From contig NZ_BEWA01000003.1 of assembly GCF_003112535.1 (NCBI RefSeq), forward strand, positions 1 to 64,000: DNA of 64,000 nucleotides, written 5' to 3'. Of the stretch, positions 27,163 through 36,629 are shown piece by piece. Position numbers and translations under genes: made by a program. The stretch comes from Streptomyces rishiriensis (GTDB taxonomy: Bacteria > Actinomycetota > Actinomycetes > Streptomycetales > Streptomycetaceae). Position 1 is the first letter of the stretch, and every line of letters starts with the position of its first letter. Under the pieces are notes generated by a model. The model had not been told where the DNA came from. It saw only the letters and a list, made by a program, of their open reading frames with translations, and ran no database searches.

Positions 27163-27567
27163 CTACGCGCTCTGCTGGAGCCTCTTCGTCCGCAGCAGGG
27201 ACGCCAGGGCCCCCGCGAACTCCACGGGCTCCACAGGCAGCGTCACGGCCGCGTCGGCCCGGCTCCAGGTGGCGAGCCACGCGTCCTGGGGCCGCCCGAT
27301 GAGCAGCAGCACCGGCGGGCATCGGAACACCTCGTCCTTGAGCTGACGGCACAGCCCCATGCCCCCCATGGGCGCGGCCTCCCCGTCGAGGACGACGACG
27401 TCGATGCCGCCCCGGTCCAGCTCGAGCTGCACCGCCGCAGGCGTCGCGCACTCCAGGAACTCCACCACAGGGACGTCCGGTGCGGGCCTGCGGCCGGTCG
27501 CGAGCCGTACCTGCTCCCGCGTGTTGGAGTCGTCGCTGTAGACCAGCACCGTGGCGGTCGCCTGCAT
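27163..27567 (-). CDS. receiver-domain-like protein lacking key residues
   Basis: A 134-residue protein with the CheY-like fold pattern: VLVYSDDSNTREQVR (acidic pair), VVVLDGEA (Asp61 at the phosphoacceptor site), and a beta-4 segment LLLIGRPQD. The usual Thr/Ser after beta-4 is Gly. The usual Lys of the KP pair is Leu (VTLPVEP). There is no output domain. It is probably a pseudo-receiver that binds partners rather than a normal phospho-switch. The ATG follows GGAGG by 4 nt. It lies between the transpeptidase and ctaE, on the opposite strand from ctaE. Confidence 0.8.
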   Translation of the reverse strand: MQATATVLVYSDDSNTREQVRLATGRRPAPDVPVVEFLECATPAAVQLELDRGGIDVVVLDGEAAPMGGMGLCRQLKDEVFRCPPVLLLIGRPQDAWLATWSRADAAVTLPVEPVEFAGALASLLRTKRLQQSA

Positions 27568-27735
27568 GCTTCCTCCGTGACATCAGTGTCGTACGGACAG
27601 AACCGATGCCGCGGATGCTACTCCCTCACCCACCTCGTCAACACCGCTTGGAACACGGCTTCGATGGGCCATCCGGGCAGTACACACGGTGCGAACACTC
27701 CGAACGGCACCCCCCGGAGTGAGGGCGGGATAAGG

Positions 27736-27754
27736 GACCGACATAATGTCGGTC
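27736..27754. promoter_or_regulatory. palindrome across the ctaE start codon
   Basis: A perfect 9-bp inverted repeat with a 1-nt centre (27736-27744 with 27746-27754); its right arm contains the ctaE ATG. A 1-nt loop makes it unsuitable as an RNA hairpin but good as a dimeric protein-binding site. Confidence 0.45.
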
Positions 27755-28366
27755 GTGGCGACAGCAACGACAGTAGACACCGGGCACGCGCACCCGTCGG
27801 TCAATCGACCGAACCTCACCAGCGTCGGAACCATCATCTGGCTGAGTTCCGAGCTGATGTTCTTCGCGGCCCTCTTCGCGATGTACTTCACCCTGCGATC
27901 GGTGACGGGTCCTGATCACTGGAAGGAGATGGCCGAGGCCCTGAACCTCCCGTTCTCGGCCACGAACACCACGATCCTGGTGCTCTCCTCGCTCACCTGC
28001 CAGCTCGGCGTCTTCGCCGCCGAGCGCGGTGACGTGAAGAAGCTGCGGATGTGGTTCATCGTCACCTTCATCATGGGTGCGATCTTCATCGGCGGTCAGA
28101 TCTACGAGTACACGGAGCTGGTGAAGAAGGACGGGCTCTCGCTCTCCTCCGATCCGTACGGCTCGGTGTTCTACCTGACCACCGGCTTCCACGGGATGCA
28201 CGTGACGGGCGGCCTCATCGCCTTCCTGTTCGTCCTCGGGCGCACCTACGCGGCCAAGAGGTTCACCCACGAGCAGGCGACCGCGGCCATCGTCGTGTCC
28301 TACTACTGGCACTTCGTCGATGTCGTCTGGATCGGCCTCTTCGCCACGATCTACCTGATCAAGTAG
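27746..28366 (+). CDS. ctaE: cytochrome c oxidase subunit III
   Basis: A 206-residue protein with five membrane helices, the short actinobacterial form. Motifs: [35 protein letters not shown] and [14 protein letters not shown]. It belongs to the aa3 oxidase but is encoded 2 kb from ctaC-ctaD-ctaF and directly before the bc1 genes, matching the bc1-aa3 supercomplex. AAGGGA precedes the ATG. qcrC follows after 63 bp. Confidence 0.97.
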   Translation: MSVVATATTVDTGHAHPSVNRPNLTSVGTIIWLSSELMFFAALFAMYFTLRSVTGPDHWKEMAEALNLPFSATNTTILVLSSLTCQLGVFAAERGDVKKLRMWFIVTFIMGAIFIGGQIYEYTELVKKDGLSLSSDPYGSVFYLTTGFHGMHVTGGLIAFLFVLGRTYAAKRFTHEQATAAIVVSYYWHFVDVVWIGLFATIYLIK

Positions 28367-28429
28367 CCGGGGCCCGCTCCCGCACTTCCACAAGCATCGA
28401 CGCAGAAGATCCTGACACCGGGGTAATCC

Positions 28430-29242
28430 GTGAAAAAGCTCTCCGCACGACGACGCCATCCGCTGGCGGCGCTCGTCGTCCTACTCCTCGCGCTGGCATG
28501 CACAGGGGGGCTGTACGCCGCGTTCGCGCCCGCGAGCAAGGCGCAGGCAGACGACAGCGCCCAGTCCCTCACGATCGACGAGGGCAAGAAGCTCTACGCC
28601 GTCGGCTGCGCCAGCTGCCACGGCACCGGCGGTCAGGGCACCTCCGACGGTCCGAGCCTGGTCGGCGTGGGCGCCGCGGCCGTCGACTTCCAGGTCGGCA
28701 CCGGCCGCATGCCGGCGGCGACCTCCCAGGGCCCGCAGGTGGTGAAGAAGAAGAACATCTACACGCAGGCCGAGATCGACCAGCTCGCCGCGTACATCTC
28801 CTCGCTCGGCTCCGGCCCGGCCGTTCCCACCAAGGCCGAGTACGGCCCGGAGGGCGCGGACATCGCCAAGGGCGGCGAGCTGTTCCGCACCAACTGCGCG
28901 CAGTGCCACAACTTCACCGGCAAGGGCGGCGCCCTCACCAAGGGCAAGTTCGCTCCCACCCTCGAGGACGTGGACCCGAAGCACCTCTACGAGGCCATGC
29001 AGACCGGCCCGCAGAACATGCCCTCCTTCCCCGACACCACCCTGTCGGAGCAGAACAAGAAGGACATCATCGCGTACCTGCACGCGGTCAACAGCAGCGA
29101 CACCGACAACCCCGGTGGTCTGGAGCTGGGCGGCGTCGGGCCGGTCAGCGAGGGCCTGTTCGCCTGGATCTTCGGTCTCGGCGCACTGATCGCGGTCGCC
29201 GTCTGGGTTGCCGCTCGGACCGCAAAGGCCAAGAAGTCATGA
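28430..29242 (+). CDS. qcrC: menaquinol-cytochrome c reductase diheme cytochrome c subunit
   Basis: A 270-residue protein. An N-terminal anchor (LAALVVLLLALACTGGLYAAF), two cytochrome c domains with CASCH (about residue 61) and CAQCH (about 162), and a C-terminal helix (FAWIFGLGALIAVAVWVAA). In actinobacteria this diheme subunit replaces a free cytochrome c and carries electrons straight to CtaC. The GTG start is at 28430. It overlaps qcrA by ATGA. Confidence 0.97.
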   Translation: MKKLSARRRHPLAALVVLLLALACTGGLYAAFAPASKAQADDSAQSLTIDEGKKLYAVGCASCHGTGGQGTSDGPSLVGVGAAAVDFQVGTGRMPAATSQGPQVVKKKNIYTQAEIDQLAAYISSLGSGPAVPTKAEYGPEGADIAKGGELFRTNCAQCHNFTGKGGALTKGKFAPTLEDVDPKHLYEAMQTGPQNMPSFPDTTLSEQNKKDIIAYLHAVNSSDTDNPGGLELGGVGPVSEGLFAWIFGLGALIAVAVWVAARTAKAKKS

Positions 29243-30312
29243 GTAGCCAAGACATTCCAGAAGAGAACCTGCCTGCTGAGCAGTCCGCAGGACACAACGA
29301 GCATGTGCACGGCGCGGTAGGCGTCGCGGACGAGAAGAACCCGTTCGCGGACCCCGGTCTGCCGCCCCACGAGCACCGCGTCCAGGACATCGACGAGCGG
29401 GCCGCCAAGCGGTCCGAGCGTGCGGTCGCCTTCCTGTTCACGCTGTCGATGCTCGCCACGGTCGGGTTCATCGCCTCGTACGTGGCGATCCCCGCCGACA
29501 AGTCGATCTTCGTGTTCCCGATCGGCCACCTCAGCGCGCTGAACTTCGCGCTGGGCCTGACCCTGGGCACGGCCCTGTTCACCATCGGCGCCGGCGCGGT
29601 CCACTGGGCCCGCACCCTGATGTCGGACGTCGAGGTCGCCGACGAGCGGCACCCCATCGCCGCGAGCCCCGAGGTCCGTGCGAAGGTCCACGCGGACTTC
29701 CGCCAGGGCGCCAAGGAGTCGGCGCTCGGCCGCCGCAAGCTGATCCGCAACACGCTGTTCGGCGCGGTCGCCCTGGTGCCGCTGTCCGGTGTCGTGCTGC
29801 TGCGCGACCTCGGCCCGCTGCCCGAGGACAAGCTGCGGCACACGCTGTGGGCCAAGGGCAAGCTGCTCGTCAACATGAACACGAACGAGCCGCTGCGTCC
29901 GTCGGACGTGGCCGTCGGTTCTCTCACCTTCGCCAAGCCCGAGGGCCTGGAGGAGCACGACGAGGACTTCCAGAACGAGATCGCCAAGGCGGCCCTGATG
30001 ATCGTCCGGCTGCAGCCGGACAACATCAAGGACAAGCGCGAGCTCGAGTGGTCGCACGAGGGCATCGTGGCGTACTCGAAGATCTGCACCCACGTCGGTT
30101 GCCCGATCTCCCTGTACGAGCAGCAGACGCACCACGTGCTGTGCCCCTGCCACCAGTCCACCTTCGACCTCTCCGACGGTGCCCGAGTGATCTTCGGCCC
30201 CGCCGGTCACGCCCTGCCGCAGCTGCGCATCGGCGTGAGCGACGAGGGCTACCTTCAGGCGCTCGGCGACTTCGAAGAGCCCGTCGGTCCTGCCTTCTGG
30301 GAGCGCGGATGA
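29239..30312 (+). CDS. qcrA: menaquinol-cytochrome c reductase Rieske iron-sulfur subunit
   Basis: A 357-residue protein. A polar N-terminus is followed by three membrane helices (about 65-185), the actinobacterial extension over the usual single helix. The C-terminal Rieske domain has CTHVGC and CPCHQS, giving the two Cys and two His ligands of the [2Fe-2S] cluster. The ATG overlaps the qcrC TGA, and its stop overlaps the qcrB ATG. A longer open frame upstream is not used. Confidence 0.97.
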   Translation: MSSQDIPEENLPAEQSAGHNEHVHGAVGVADEKNPFADPGLPPHEHRVQDIDERAAKRSERAVAFLFTLSMLATVGFIASYVAIPADKSIFVFPIGHLSALNFALGLTLGTALFTIGAGAVHWARTLMSDVEVADERHPIAASPEVRAKVHADFRQGAKESALGRRKLIRNTLFGAVALVPLSGVVLLRDLGPLPEDKLRHTLWAKGKLLVNMNTNEPLRPSDVAVGSLTFAKPEGLEEHDEDFQNEIAKAALMIVRLQPDNIKDKRELEWSHEGIVAYSKICTHVGCPISLYEQQTHHVLCPCHQSTFDLSDGARVIFGPAGHALPQLRIGVSDEGYLQALGDFEEPVGPAFWERG

Positions 30313-31955
30313 GCACGACAGAGAACCACGACAGCGCCGTGACCCGCGAACGCGGGAAGGCGCCGGCCGGCGAGCGCATCGCCGACTGGGCCGACGGCCG
30401 GCTGGGGATCTACTCCCTCGCCAAGTCCAACATGCGCAAGATCTTCCCCGACCACTGGTCGTTCATGTTGGGCGAAGTGTGCATGTACAGCTTCATCATC
30501 ATCATCCTGACGGGTGTGTATCTGACGCTGTTCTTCCACCCGTCGATGACCGAGGTGGAGTACCACGGCAGCTACGTCCCGCTCCAGGGACAGCTGATGT
30601 CCGAGGCGTTCAGCTCGACCCTGCACATCTCCTTCGACGTGCGCGGCGGTCTGCTCATCCGGCAGATCCACCACTGGGCGGCGCTGATCTTCCTCGCCGG
30701 CATGTTCGTGCACATGATGCGCGTGTTCTTCACGGGTGCGTTCCGCAAGCCGCGTGAGGTCAACTGGCTGTTCGGCTTCCTGCTGTTCGTCCTGGGCATG
30801 TTCACCGGCTTCACCGGTTACTCGCTCCCGGACGACCTGCTCTCCGGCACCGGCGTGCGCTTCACGCAGGGCGCGATCCTGTCGATGCCGATCGTCGGCA
30901 CGTACATCTCGATGTTCCTGTTCGGCGGCGAGTTCCCCGGTCACGACTTCGTGGCGCGGTTCTACTCGATCCACATCCTGCTGCTGCCGGGCATCATGCT
31001 GGGCCTGATGGTGGGCCACCTGATCCTGGTCTTCTACCACAAGCACACGCAGTTCGCGGGCCCCGGCAAGAGCAACAAGAACGTCGTGGGCATGCCGCTG
31101 CTGCCGGTGTACATGGCCAAGGCCGGAGGCTTCTTCTTCCTGGTCTTCGGCGTGATCGCGGCCATCGCCGCCGTGGCGCAGATCAACCCGATCTGGGCCA
31201 TGGGCCCCTACCGTCCGGACCAGGTGTCGACCGGCGCCCAGCCCGACTGGTACATGGGCTTCGCCGAGGGCCTGATCCGCTTCATGCCGGGCTGGGAGAT
31301 CAACCTCTGGGGTCACACGCTGGTCCTGGGCGTGTTCATCCCGCTGGTCCTGTTCGGCGTGGTCCTCGCGGCGCTGGCGCTCTACCCCTTCATCGAGGCG
31401 TGGATCACCGGCGACAAGCGCGAGCACCACATCCTGGACCGCCCGCGCAACGCGCCGACGCGTACGGCCCTGGGCGTCGCCTGGGTCACGATGTACATGA
31501 TCACGCTGGTCGGCGGTGGCAACGACCTGTGGGCCACCCACTTCCACCTGTCGATCAACACGATCACCTGGTTCGTCCGGATCTTCTTCTTCGTCGGACC
31601 GGTCATCGCGTACATCGCCACCAAGCGGATCTGCCTCGGCCTGCAGCGGCGCGACAAGGACAAGGTGCTGCACGGTCGCGAGACCGGCACCATCAAGCGC
31701 CTGCCGCACGGTGAGTTCATCGAGATCCACGAGCCGCTCAGCCAGGAGCAGCTGCACACCCTCACGGCTCACGAGCAGTACGAGCCGGCCGCGATCGGCG
31801 CCACCGTCGACGAGAACGGCGTCGAGCGCAAGGTCACGGGCAAGGAGAAGCTCCGCGCCAAGATCAGCGGAGCGTACTTCGGCGAGGACCAGCAGATCCC
31901 GAAGCCCACTGTCGAGGAGTACAAGGAGATCACGAGCGGCCACGGCCACCACTGA
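30309..31955 (+). CDS. qcrB: menaquinol-cytochrome c reductase cytochrome b subunit
   Basis: A 548-residue cytochrome b that oxidises menaquinol. The heme-binding His pairs lie in helices with [21 protein letters not shown] and [20 protein letters not shown] (each quoted in part). The Qo-site motif is PDWYMGF rather than the mitochondrial [18 protein letters not shown] is also present. About 130 C-terminal residues extend beyond the short cytochrome b form, typical of actinobacteria. This is the target family of Q203-type inhibitors. It is last in the qcrCAB operon. Confidence 0.97.
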   Translation: MSTTENHDSAVTRERGKAPAGERIADWADGRLGIYSLAKSNMRKIFPDHWSFMLGEVCMYSFIIIILTGVYLTLFFHPSMTEVEYHGSYVPLQGQLMSEAFSSTLHISFDVRGGLLIRQIHHWAALIFLAGMFVHMMRVFFTGAFRKPREVNWLFGFLLFVLGMFTGFTGYSLPDDLLSGTGVRFTQGAILSMPIVGTYISMFLFGGEFPGHDFVARFYSIHILLLPGIMLGLMVGHLILVFYHKHTQFAGPGKSNKNVVGMPLLPVYMAKAGGFFFLVFGVIAAIAAVAQINPIWAMGPYRPDQVSTGAQPDWYMGFAEGLIRFMPGWEINLWGHTLVLGVFIPLVLFGVVLAALALYPFIEAWITGDKREHHILDRPRNAPTRTALGVAWVTMYMITLVGGGNDLWATHFHLSINTITWFVRIFFFVGPVIAYIATKRICLGLQRRDKDKVLHGRETGTIKRLPHGEFIEIHEPLSQEQLHTLTAHEQYEPAAIGATVDENGVERKVTGKEKLRAKISGAYFGEDQQIPKPTVEEYKEITSGHGHH

Positions 31956-31982
31956 TCGCTGAGGCGTCGCCACGCCACAGGA

Positions 31983-32015
31983 AAGGGCCCCGTCCGGAGA
32001 CCGGACGGGGCCCTT
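31983..32015 (+). terminator. terminator after qcrB
   Basis: A perfect 15-bp GC-rich stem (31983-31997 with 32001-32015) and 3-nt loop, 28 bp after the qcrB stop; no long U-run. Confidence 0.88.
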
Positions 32016-32146
32016 CGGCGTGCCCGCGGCTGGATAGGGTGGGGTTCACCTCGTTCCACGGCTCGCGGCTCCCGGTTCGCGAGGCGACGACGCACGACGA
32101 CGCACGACGACACACACGACTCACGACGACACACGCAGGAGCGGCT

Positions 32147-33211
32147 ATGAGCGCTGTGACCCCCGCTGGAGGCGACACCGCGGCGGGCCGTTCCTGGCCC
32201 GAGGTACTGAACGGCCTGCTGTACGGCCGCGACCAGGACGCGGACGCCACGTTCTGGGCGCTGGACCGGATCATGCGCGGGGAGGCGACCGACGCGCAGA
32301 TCGCCGGGTTCGTGGTGGCGCTGCGGGCCAAGGGCGAGACCGTCGCGGAGATCAACGGGCTGGTCCGGGCGATGTACGAGCACGCCAACCTGATCGAGGT
32401 GCCGGGGCCGACCGTCGACATCGTCGGCACGGGCGGCGACGGCGCGAAGACCGTCAACATCTCCACGATGTCGGCGATCGTCGTCGCGGGCGCGGGCGCC
32501 ACGGTCGTCAAGCACGGCAACCGGGCCGCGTCCTCCGCGTCCGGCGCCTCGGACGTGCTGGAGAAGCTCGGCGTCAATCTGGAGCTGACCCCCAAGCGGG
32601 TGGCGGAGGTCGCCCGGGAAGCCGGGATCACCTTCTGCTTCGCCGTCAAATTCCATCCGGCCCTGCGTCATGTGGGCGCGGCGCGCGGCCAGTTGGGCAT
32701 CCGCACGGTGTTCAACGTGCTCGGTCCGCTGACCAACCCGGCCAGGGTTGCGGCCCAGGCGGTCGGGGTCGCCGATCCCCGCATGGCGCCGGTCGTCGCC
32801 GGCGTGTTCGCCGAGCGCGGCAACTCCTCCCTGGTCTTCCGCGGCGACGACGGACTCGACGAGCTGACCACCACGGCCACCTCGCGCGTGTGGGTCGTGC
32901 GCGACGGCAAGGTCACCGAGGAGAGCTTCGACCCGCGGGACGTCGGTCTCGAACTCGTCCCGGTGGAGGCCCTGCGCGGCGGCGACCCGTCCTACAACGC
33001 GGAGGTCGCCCGCCGTCTGCTGGAAGGCGAGACGGGCCCGGTGCGCGACGCCGTCCTGCTGAACTCGGCGGCGGCGCTGGTGGCGCTCGAACCGGGCGCC
33101 GGGCCGCTGGCCGAGCAGCTGCGGGCCGGCATGGACCGGGCAGCCGAGTCGATCGACTCCGGCGCGGCCAAGCGGGCGCTGGAGCGCTGGGTGGCGGCCA
33201 GCAACGCGTGA
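32147..33211 (+). CDS. trpD: anthranilate phosphoribosyltransferase
   Basis: A 354-residue enzyme that joins PRPP to anthranilate in tryptophan synthesis. Motifs: [17 protein letters not shown] (PRPP loop), [36 protein letters not shown] and [23 protein letters not shown] precedes the ATG. A TAGGGT -10-like hexamer at 32035-32040 implies a leader of about 100 nt that holds CGACGACGCA-type direct repeats (32083-32135). Tryptophan genes trpEG and DAHP synthase lie 29 kb away in the same window. Confidence 0.96.
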   Translation: MSAVTPAGGDTAAGRSWPEVLNGLLYGRDQDADATFWALDRIMRGEATDAQIAGFVVALRAKGETVAEINGLVRAMYEHANLIEVPGPTVDIVGTGGDGAKTVNISTMSAIVVAGAGATVVKHGNRAASSASGASDVLEKLGVNLELTPKRVAEVAREAGITFCFAVKFHPALRHVGAARGQLGIRTVFNVLGPLTNPARVAAQAVGVADPRMAPVVAGVFAERGNSSLVFRGDDGLDELTTTATSRVWVVRDGKVTEESFDPRDVGLELVPVEALRGGDPSYNAEVARRLLEGETGPVRDAVLLNSAAALVALEPGAGPLAEQLRAGMDRAAESIDSGAAKRALERWVAASNA

Positions 33212-33288
33212 CGCCGGCGAGAGCGGTCGTCCCGCGATCCGGACACGGGTTGCGGGACGACGATCACCTGTCGTAGCTTCCTGTATCA

Positions 33289-33405
33289 GGTCATGAGTGA
33301 CAGTCATGAGGCCCCGGCCGACTGTCCGGCAACCCTCCGTCCGTGGCGGGGTGCCCCGGGTGAAGACCAGGTCGTGGACAGCAAGGTCCACGGCAAGCGC
33401 GGACC
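33289..33405 (+). ncRNA. SAM-IV riboswitch aptamer
   Basis: The conserved core of the actinomycete SAM-IV class is recognisable: GGTCATGAGTGACAG at the 5' end, then GGCCCCGG, CCGGCAACCCTCC, GGCGGGGTGCCCCGGGTGA, AGACCAGGTCG and GGCAAGCGCGG. The closing stem GGTC/GACC (33289-33292 with 33365-33368) is intact with one mismatch beyond it. It binds S-adenosylmethionine and shuts off a downstream gene of sulfur metabolism. It starts 78 bp after trpD and precedes the class V aminotransferase. Confidence 0.92.
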
Positions 33406-33425
33406 CCTCGCGTCACCAGGGGTCC
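33401..33425 (+). promoter_or_regulatory. probable expression-platform hairpin of the SAM-IV riboswitch
   Basis: An 8-bp perfect stem (33401-33408 with 33418-33425) with 9-nt loop. Its left arm overlaps the 3' end of the aptamer, so folding of the aptamer and of this stem may compete. Confidence 0.55.
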
Positions 33426-33570
33426 TGGGTCGTCCGAGGGAGTCTCTCGTGAGCAAGCGAATGCGATAGGGCGTAGAGCCCCGCCTCCGCATCCCCTTTC
33501 ACCTTCCTCCGTGGCGGAGCCATGTCCGCCCGCACGGTGGTTCCGTCCTGCCTCTCACGGGAGTTTCGCC

Positions 33571-34935
33571 ATGTCCGTCTCCACCCTTGCCGCTGCCCGT
33601 ACCCTTTGCGCCCCGCTGCCCGTTCTGGGCCAGGATGTCACCGTCCCGCTCGTGACCGGCGGCGAGGTCGCCTACGCGGCCCTCGACTACGCGGCCAGCG
33701 CCCCCGCCCTCCAGCGCGTCTGGGACGACGTGGCGGCCTACGCCCCCTACTACGGCAGTGTCCACCGCGGCGCCGGCTACCTCTCGCAGCTCTCCACGGA
33801 CCTCTTCGAGAACGCCCGCCGGACCGTGACCGAGTTCCTCGACTGCCGCTCCGACGACCAGCTGATCTTCACCCGCTCGACGACCGACTCCCTCAACCTG
33901 CTCGCCTCCGCGCTCCCCGCCGGCTGCCAGGTCTTCGTCTTCGAGACCGAGCACCACGCCTCGCTGCTGCCCTGGCAGGATGCCCGGGTCACCTACCTCG
34001 ACGCCCCGCGCAGCCCGCGCCGGGCCGTCGAGACGCTGGAGCGGGCGCTCGCCGAGCGCGACCCGCAGGGCCCGGCCCTGGTCTGCGTCACCGGCGCGTC
34101 GAACGTCACCGGAGAGCTGTGGCCGGTGCGCGAGCTCGCGGCGGCCGCGCACGCCCACGGCGCCCGGATCGTCCTGGACGCCGCCCAGCTGGCCCCCCAC
34201 CACCCGGTGTCGGTCCGCGACCTCGACGTGGACTGGGTGGCCTTCTCCGGCCACAAGCTGTACGCGCCCTTCGGCAGCGGCGTCCTGGCCGGCCGCGCCG
34301 ACTGGCTGGCCGAGGCCGACCCCTACCTTGCGGGCGGCGGCGCCAGCCGCAAGGTCACCCGGCGCGAGGACGGGGGAGTGGACGTGGAGTGGCACGAGAG
34401 CGCCGCCCGTCACGAGGCCGGCTCCCCGAACGTCATCGGCGCCTACTCCATCGCCTCGGCCTGCAAGGCGCTCACGGAGGCGGGCTTCGACGACCTGGTC
34501 GCCCGCGAGGAGCACCTGATCGCGAAGGTGCGGGAGGGGCTGGCCGACGTCCCCGAGGTGCGGATCCTGTCCCTCTTCGGCGACGACGCCCCCCGGGTCG
34601 GCGTGATCTCCTTCGTCGTCGAGGGCTGGAACAGCTCCCACTTCGCCGCCGCCCTCTCCGCCGAGTACGGCATCGGCGTCCGCGACGGCCTTTTCTGCGC
34701 CCACCCCCTGGTCCGCACCCTCCTGGGCAGCGACCCGCAGACCCAGGGCGAGTGCGGCGCGCCCGAGGCGGCCCCGGGGGAGAAGTCCCTCAACGCCATC
34801 CGCGTGAGCTTCGGCGCCGGCACGCCCGACGAGCACGTCGACCGCTTCGTGACGGCGGTCCGTGAACTGGTCACCCAGGGAGCGAAGTGGCGCTACCGCA
34901 CGGAGAACGGCCGCTGCGTCCCGTCGGTGAACTGA
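33571..34935 (+). CDS. class V aminotransferase, cysteine desulfurase-like
   Basis: A 454-residue PLP enzyme: ALDYAASAPALQRVWDD, FTRSTTDSLNLLASAL, ETEHHASLLPWQ, VTGASNVTGELWPV, VLDAAQLAPHHP and FSGHKLYAPFGSG (PLP Lys). A CAHPLVRTLLG stretch near residue 390 may supply the active-site Cys, but the usual desulfurase loop is not clear. SAM-IV control suggests a place in cysteine or methionine metabolism, since rising SAM would turn it off. The ATG is at 33571; an in-frame GTG upstream lacks similarity. The exact substrate is unknown. Confidence 0.88.
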   Translation: MSVSTLAAARTLCAPLPVLGQDVTVPLVTGGEVAYAALDYAASAPALQRVWDDVAAYAPYYGSVHRGAGYLSQLSTDLFENARRTVTEFLDCRSDDQLIFTRSTTDSLNLLASALPAGCQVFVFETEHHASLLPWQDARVTYLDAPRSPRRAVETLERALAERDPQGPALVCVTGASNVTGELWPVRELAAAAHAHGARIVLDAAQLAPHHPVSVRDLDVDWVAFSGHKLYAPFGSGVLAGRADWLAEADPYLAGGGASRKVTRREDGGVDVEWHESAARHEAGSPNVIGAYSIASACKALTEAGFDDLVAREEHLIAKVREGLADVPEVRILSLFGDDAPRVGVISFVVEGWNSSHFAAALSAEYGIGVRDGLFCAHPLVRTLLGSDPQTQGECGAPEAAPGEKSLNAIRVSFGAGTPDEHVDRFVTAVRELVTQGAKWRYRTENGRCVPSVN

Positions 34936-35072
34936 CCCGCGGCCCCCTGCACCCCGCGCCCCCGGGGGCCCGTGCCCCCGACGTCCCGACGTGGAGGGCA
35001 CGCCCCTCGGGGGCGGGGAACCGCGCGCCCGGCCACGTCGGGGCCCCGCAGGACGCGGAGCGCGACGCTGCG

Positions 35073-35354
35073 TTACGAGTCCAGGCCGATGGCGAACGCC
35101 GCTTCCAGGTCGTGCTGCGAGTAGGTGCGGAACGCCACGTGGGTGTCCGTCCCCTCGACGCCGGGGATCTTGCTGATGCTGCCCGGGATGACCTCTGCGA
35201 GGTCCTCGTGCTGCTTCACCCGGACCATCGCGATGAGGTCGTACGTCCCCGTCACGGAGAAGACCTCGCTGACGCTGTCCAGCGAGGCGATCCGCTCGGC
35301 GATCTCGGGGATCCGGTCCACGCTGGTCTTGATGAGGACGATCGCGGTGATCAC
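35073..35354 (-). CDS. Lrp/AsnC-type RAM (ligand-binding) domain protein without HTH
   Basis: A 93-residue protein consisting only of the alpha-beta RAM domain: ITAIVLIKTSVDRIPEIAE, VFSVTGTYDLIAMVRV and IPGVEGTDTHVAFRTYS. The DNA-binding half of Lrp/AsnC regulators is missing; such stand-alone domains bind small molecules, often amino acids. The GTG start (35352-35354) overlaps the stop of the upstream rhomboid protease gene as GTGA, so it is co-translated with it. Confidence 0.85.
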   Translation of the reverse strand: MITAIVLIKTSVDRIPEIAERIASLDSVSEVFSVTGTYDLIAMVRVKQHEDLAEVIPGSISKIPGVEGTDTHVAFRTYSQHDLEAAFAIGLDS

Positions 35355-36136
35355 GGCTGGTTCTCTCCCTCGGGGGCCGGAGCTGGGGCGGCCTTCACTC
35401 TAGTCGCCCGCCCGTCGCCCTCCGCCGCCCTTGCGGGACCGCCCCGGGGGCCCCTCCGCTCGCCGAAGCGGGCCCACGCGTAGAAGAGCCCCAGCCCGAA
35501 GCCGACCAGGTGCGCCAGATACGCCACCCCCGGCCCCTGGGACGCCCGCCCCGCCCCCACCCACTGCAGGGCCGCCCAGAAGGGCAGCACGACCCAGGCC
35601 GGGAAGCGCAGCGGCAGGAAGAACAGGAACGGCAGGAGACTGGTCACCCGCGCCCGGGGGAACAGGTACAGGAACGCGCCGAGCACCGCGGAGATCGCGC
35701 CCGAGGCGCCGACCAGGGACTGCGACGACGTGGCGTTGGCGGCCGCGTAGCCCAGCAGGGCCAGATAGCCGCAGCCGGTGTAGAAGAGAGTGAACTCCAC
35801 GCGTCCCATCCGGCGCTCGGTCATCGCCCCGAAGACGTGGAGGAAGAGCATGTTGCCCAGCAGATGCACCCAGCTGCCGTGGACGAAGAGAGCGGTGGCC
35901 GGCCTCAGGACGGCCCCTGGAGCGCCCTCGAAGAGCTCGGCGGGCACCACGCCCCAGCGCCGGAAGTAGGCGCGCTGCGCGGCCGGCAGCCCGCCGCCGG
36001 CACCGTACGCCGGGTTGAGGCCCGAGGCGGGGCCGATCACGAAGATCAGACAGCACAGTGCGATCAGGCCATGGGTCACCGGCGCCGAGGAAGTGCGGAG
36101 CGCACCGCGGACCGTCCCGTTCCAGTTGCTGATCAT
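35351..36136 (-). CDS. rhomboid-family intramembrane serine protease
   Basis: A 261-residue protein with six or seven membrane helices. The active site is complete: HGSWVHLLGNMLFL (HxxxN oxyanion region), GASGAISAVLGAF (nucleophile Ser) and AHLVGFGLGLF (catalytic His). It would cleave transmembrane substrates within the bilayer; these are unknown. I chose ATG 36134-36136, which begins the typical MISNWNGTVRGAL. An in-frame GTG at 36166 has AGGAG directly abutting it, too close to be used. The C-terminal about 45 residues are a charged cytosolic tail. It is coupled to the RAM-domain gene. Confidence 0.92.
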   Translation of the reverse strand: MISNWNGTVRGALRTSSAPVTHGLIALCCLIFVIGPASGLNPAYGAGGGLPAAQRAYFRRWGVVPAELFEGAPGAVLRPATALFVHGSWVHLLGNMLFLHVFGAMTERRMGRVEFTLFYTGCGYLALLGYAAANATSSQSLVGASGAISAVLGAFLYLFPRARVTSLLPFLFFLPLRFPAWVVLPFWAALQWVGAGRASQGPGVAYLAHLVGFGLGLFYAWARFGERRGPRGGPARAAEGDGRATRVKAAPAPAPEGENQP

Positions 36137-36319
36137 GGTGACAAAGCATGACGTAACAGGACGCACTCCTCTGGGCCGCCTCGCCGTCCGACGGCCCCCG
36201 TGGACGGACGGGCGGCGAGTACCCGCCAGGCCGTAGGGTTACGAGCCACACGCACGGGGGAGCCTCCGGCCCGACCCCGGCACCAGAAGCGGGACACTAG
36301 AAGGAAGCGGAAAGTCACG

Positions 36320-36559
36320 ATGACGGTTCCCCTGCCGACCGCCGCGACGCGGTGGCGCTGCACGCTCTGCGGCAACCTCACGCGGTTCGACGTGACGCGC
36401 TCGTCGAAGGTCGTCGAGTACGTGCACCTCGACCTCGCCGGCGAGCCGAAGGTCGAGGAGCGCGACGTGGTCAGTGAGACCATCGAGTCGGTGCGGTGCC
36501 GCTGGTGCAACGCCGTGGACCAGGTGGAACTCGTGGACCGGCCGGGCGCCGGTTCCTGA
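36320..36559 (+). CDS. small zinc-ribbon protein
   Basis: A 79-residue protein with two Cys pairs, CTLC (about residue 14) and CRWC (about 60), enclosing a beta-rich segment: a likely single zinc ribbon. Its function is unknown. GGAAG lies about 10 nt before the ATG. The NYN-domain gene follows 71 bp downstream on the same strand, suggesting a shared transcript and possibly an RNA-related role, as in the next gene. Confidence 0.8.
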   Translation: MTVPLPTAATRWRCTLCGNLTRFDVTRSSKVVEYVHLDLAGEPKVEERDVVSETIESVRCRWCNAVDQVELVDRPGAGS

Positions 36560-36629
36560 CGGTGGGAGCCCCTCCGCTCGAGCGACGTCGAGAGCGGGAG
36601 AGGCCCCGCACAGTATTGGGGTGTGACGG

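Noticed and set aside
30255..31973. 572-codon minus-strand frame opposite qcrB
   Set aside because: It is antisense to a certain gene, has no recognisable domain, and has the His/Asp/Arg-rich makeup of high-GC shadows.
36138..36166. Rhomboid start at GTG 36166
   Set aside because: The AGGAG abuts the codon and the added residues are not typical of the family.
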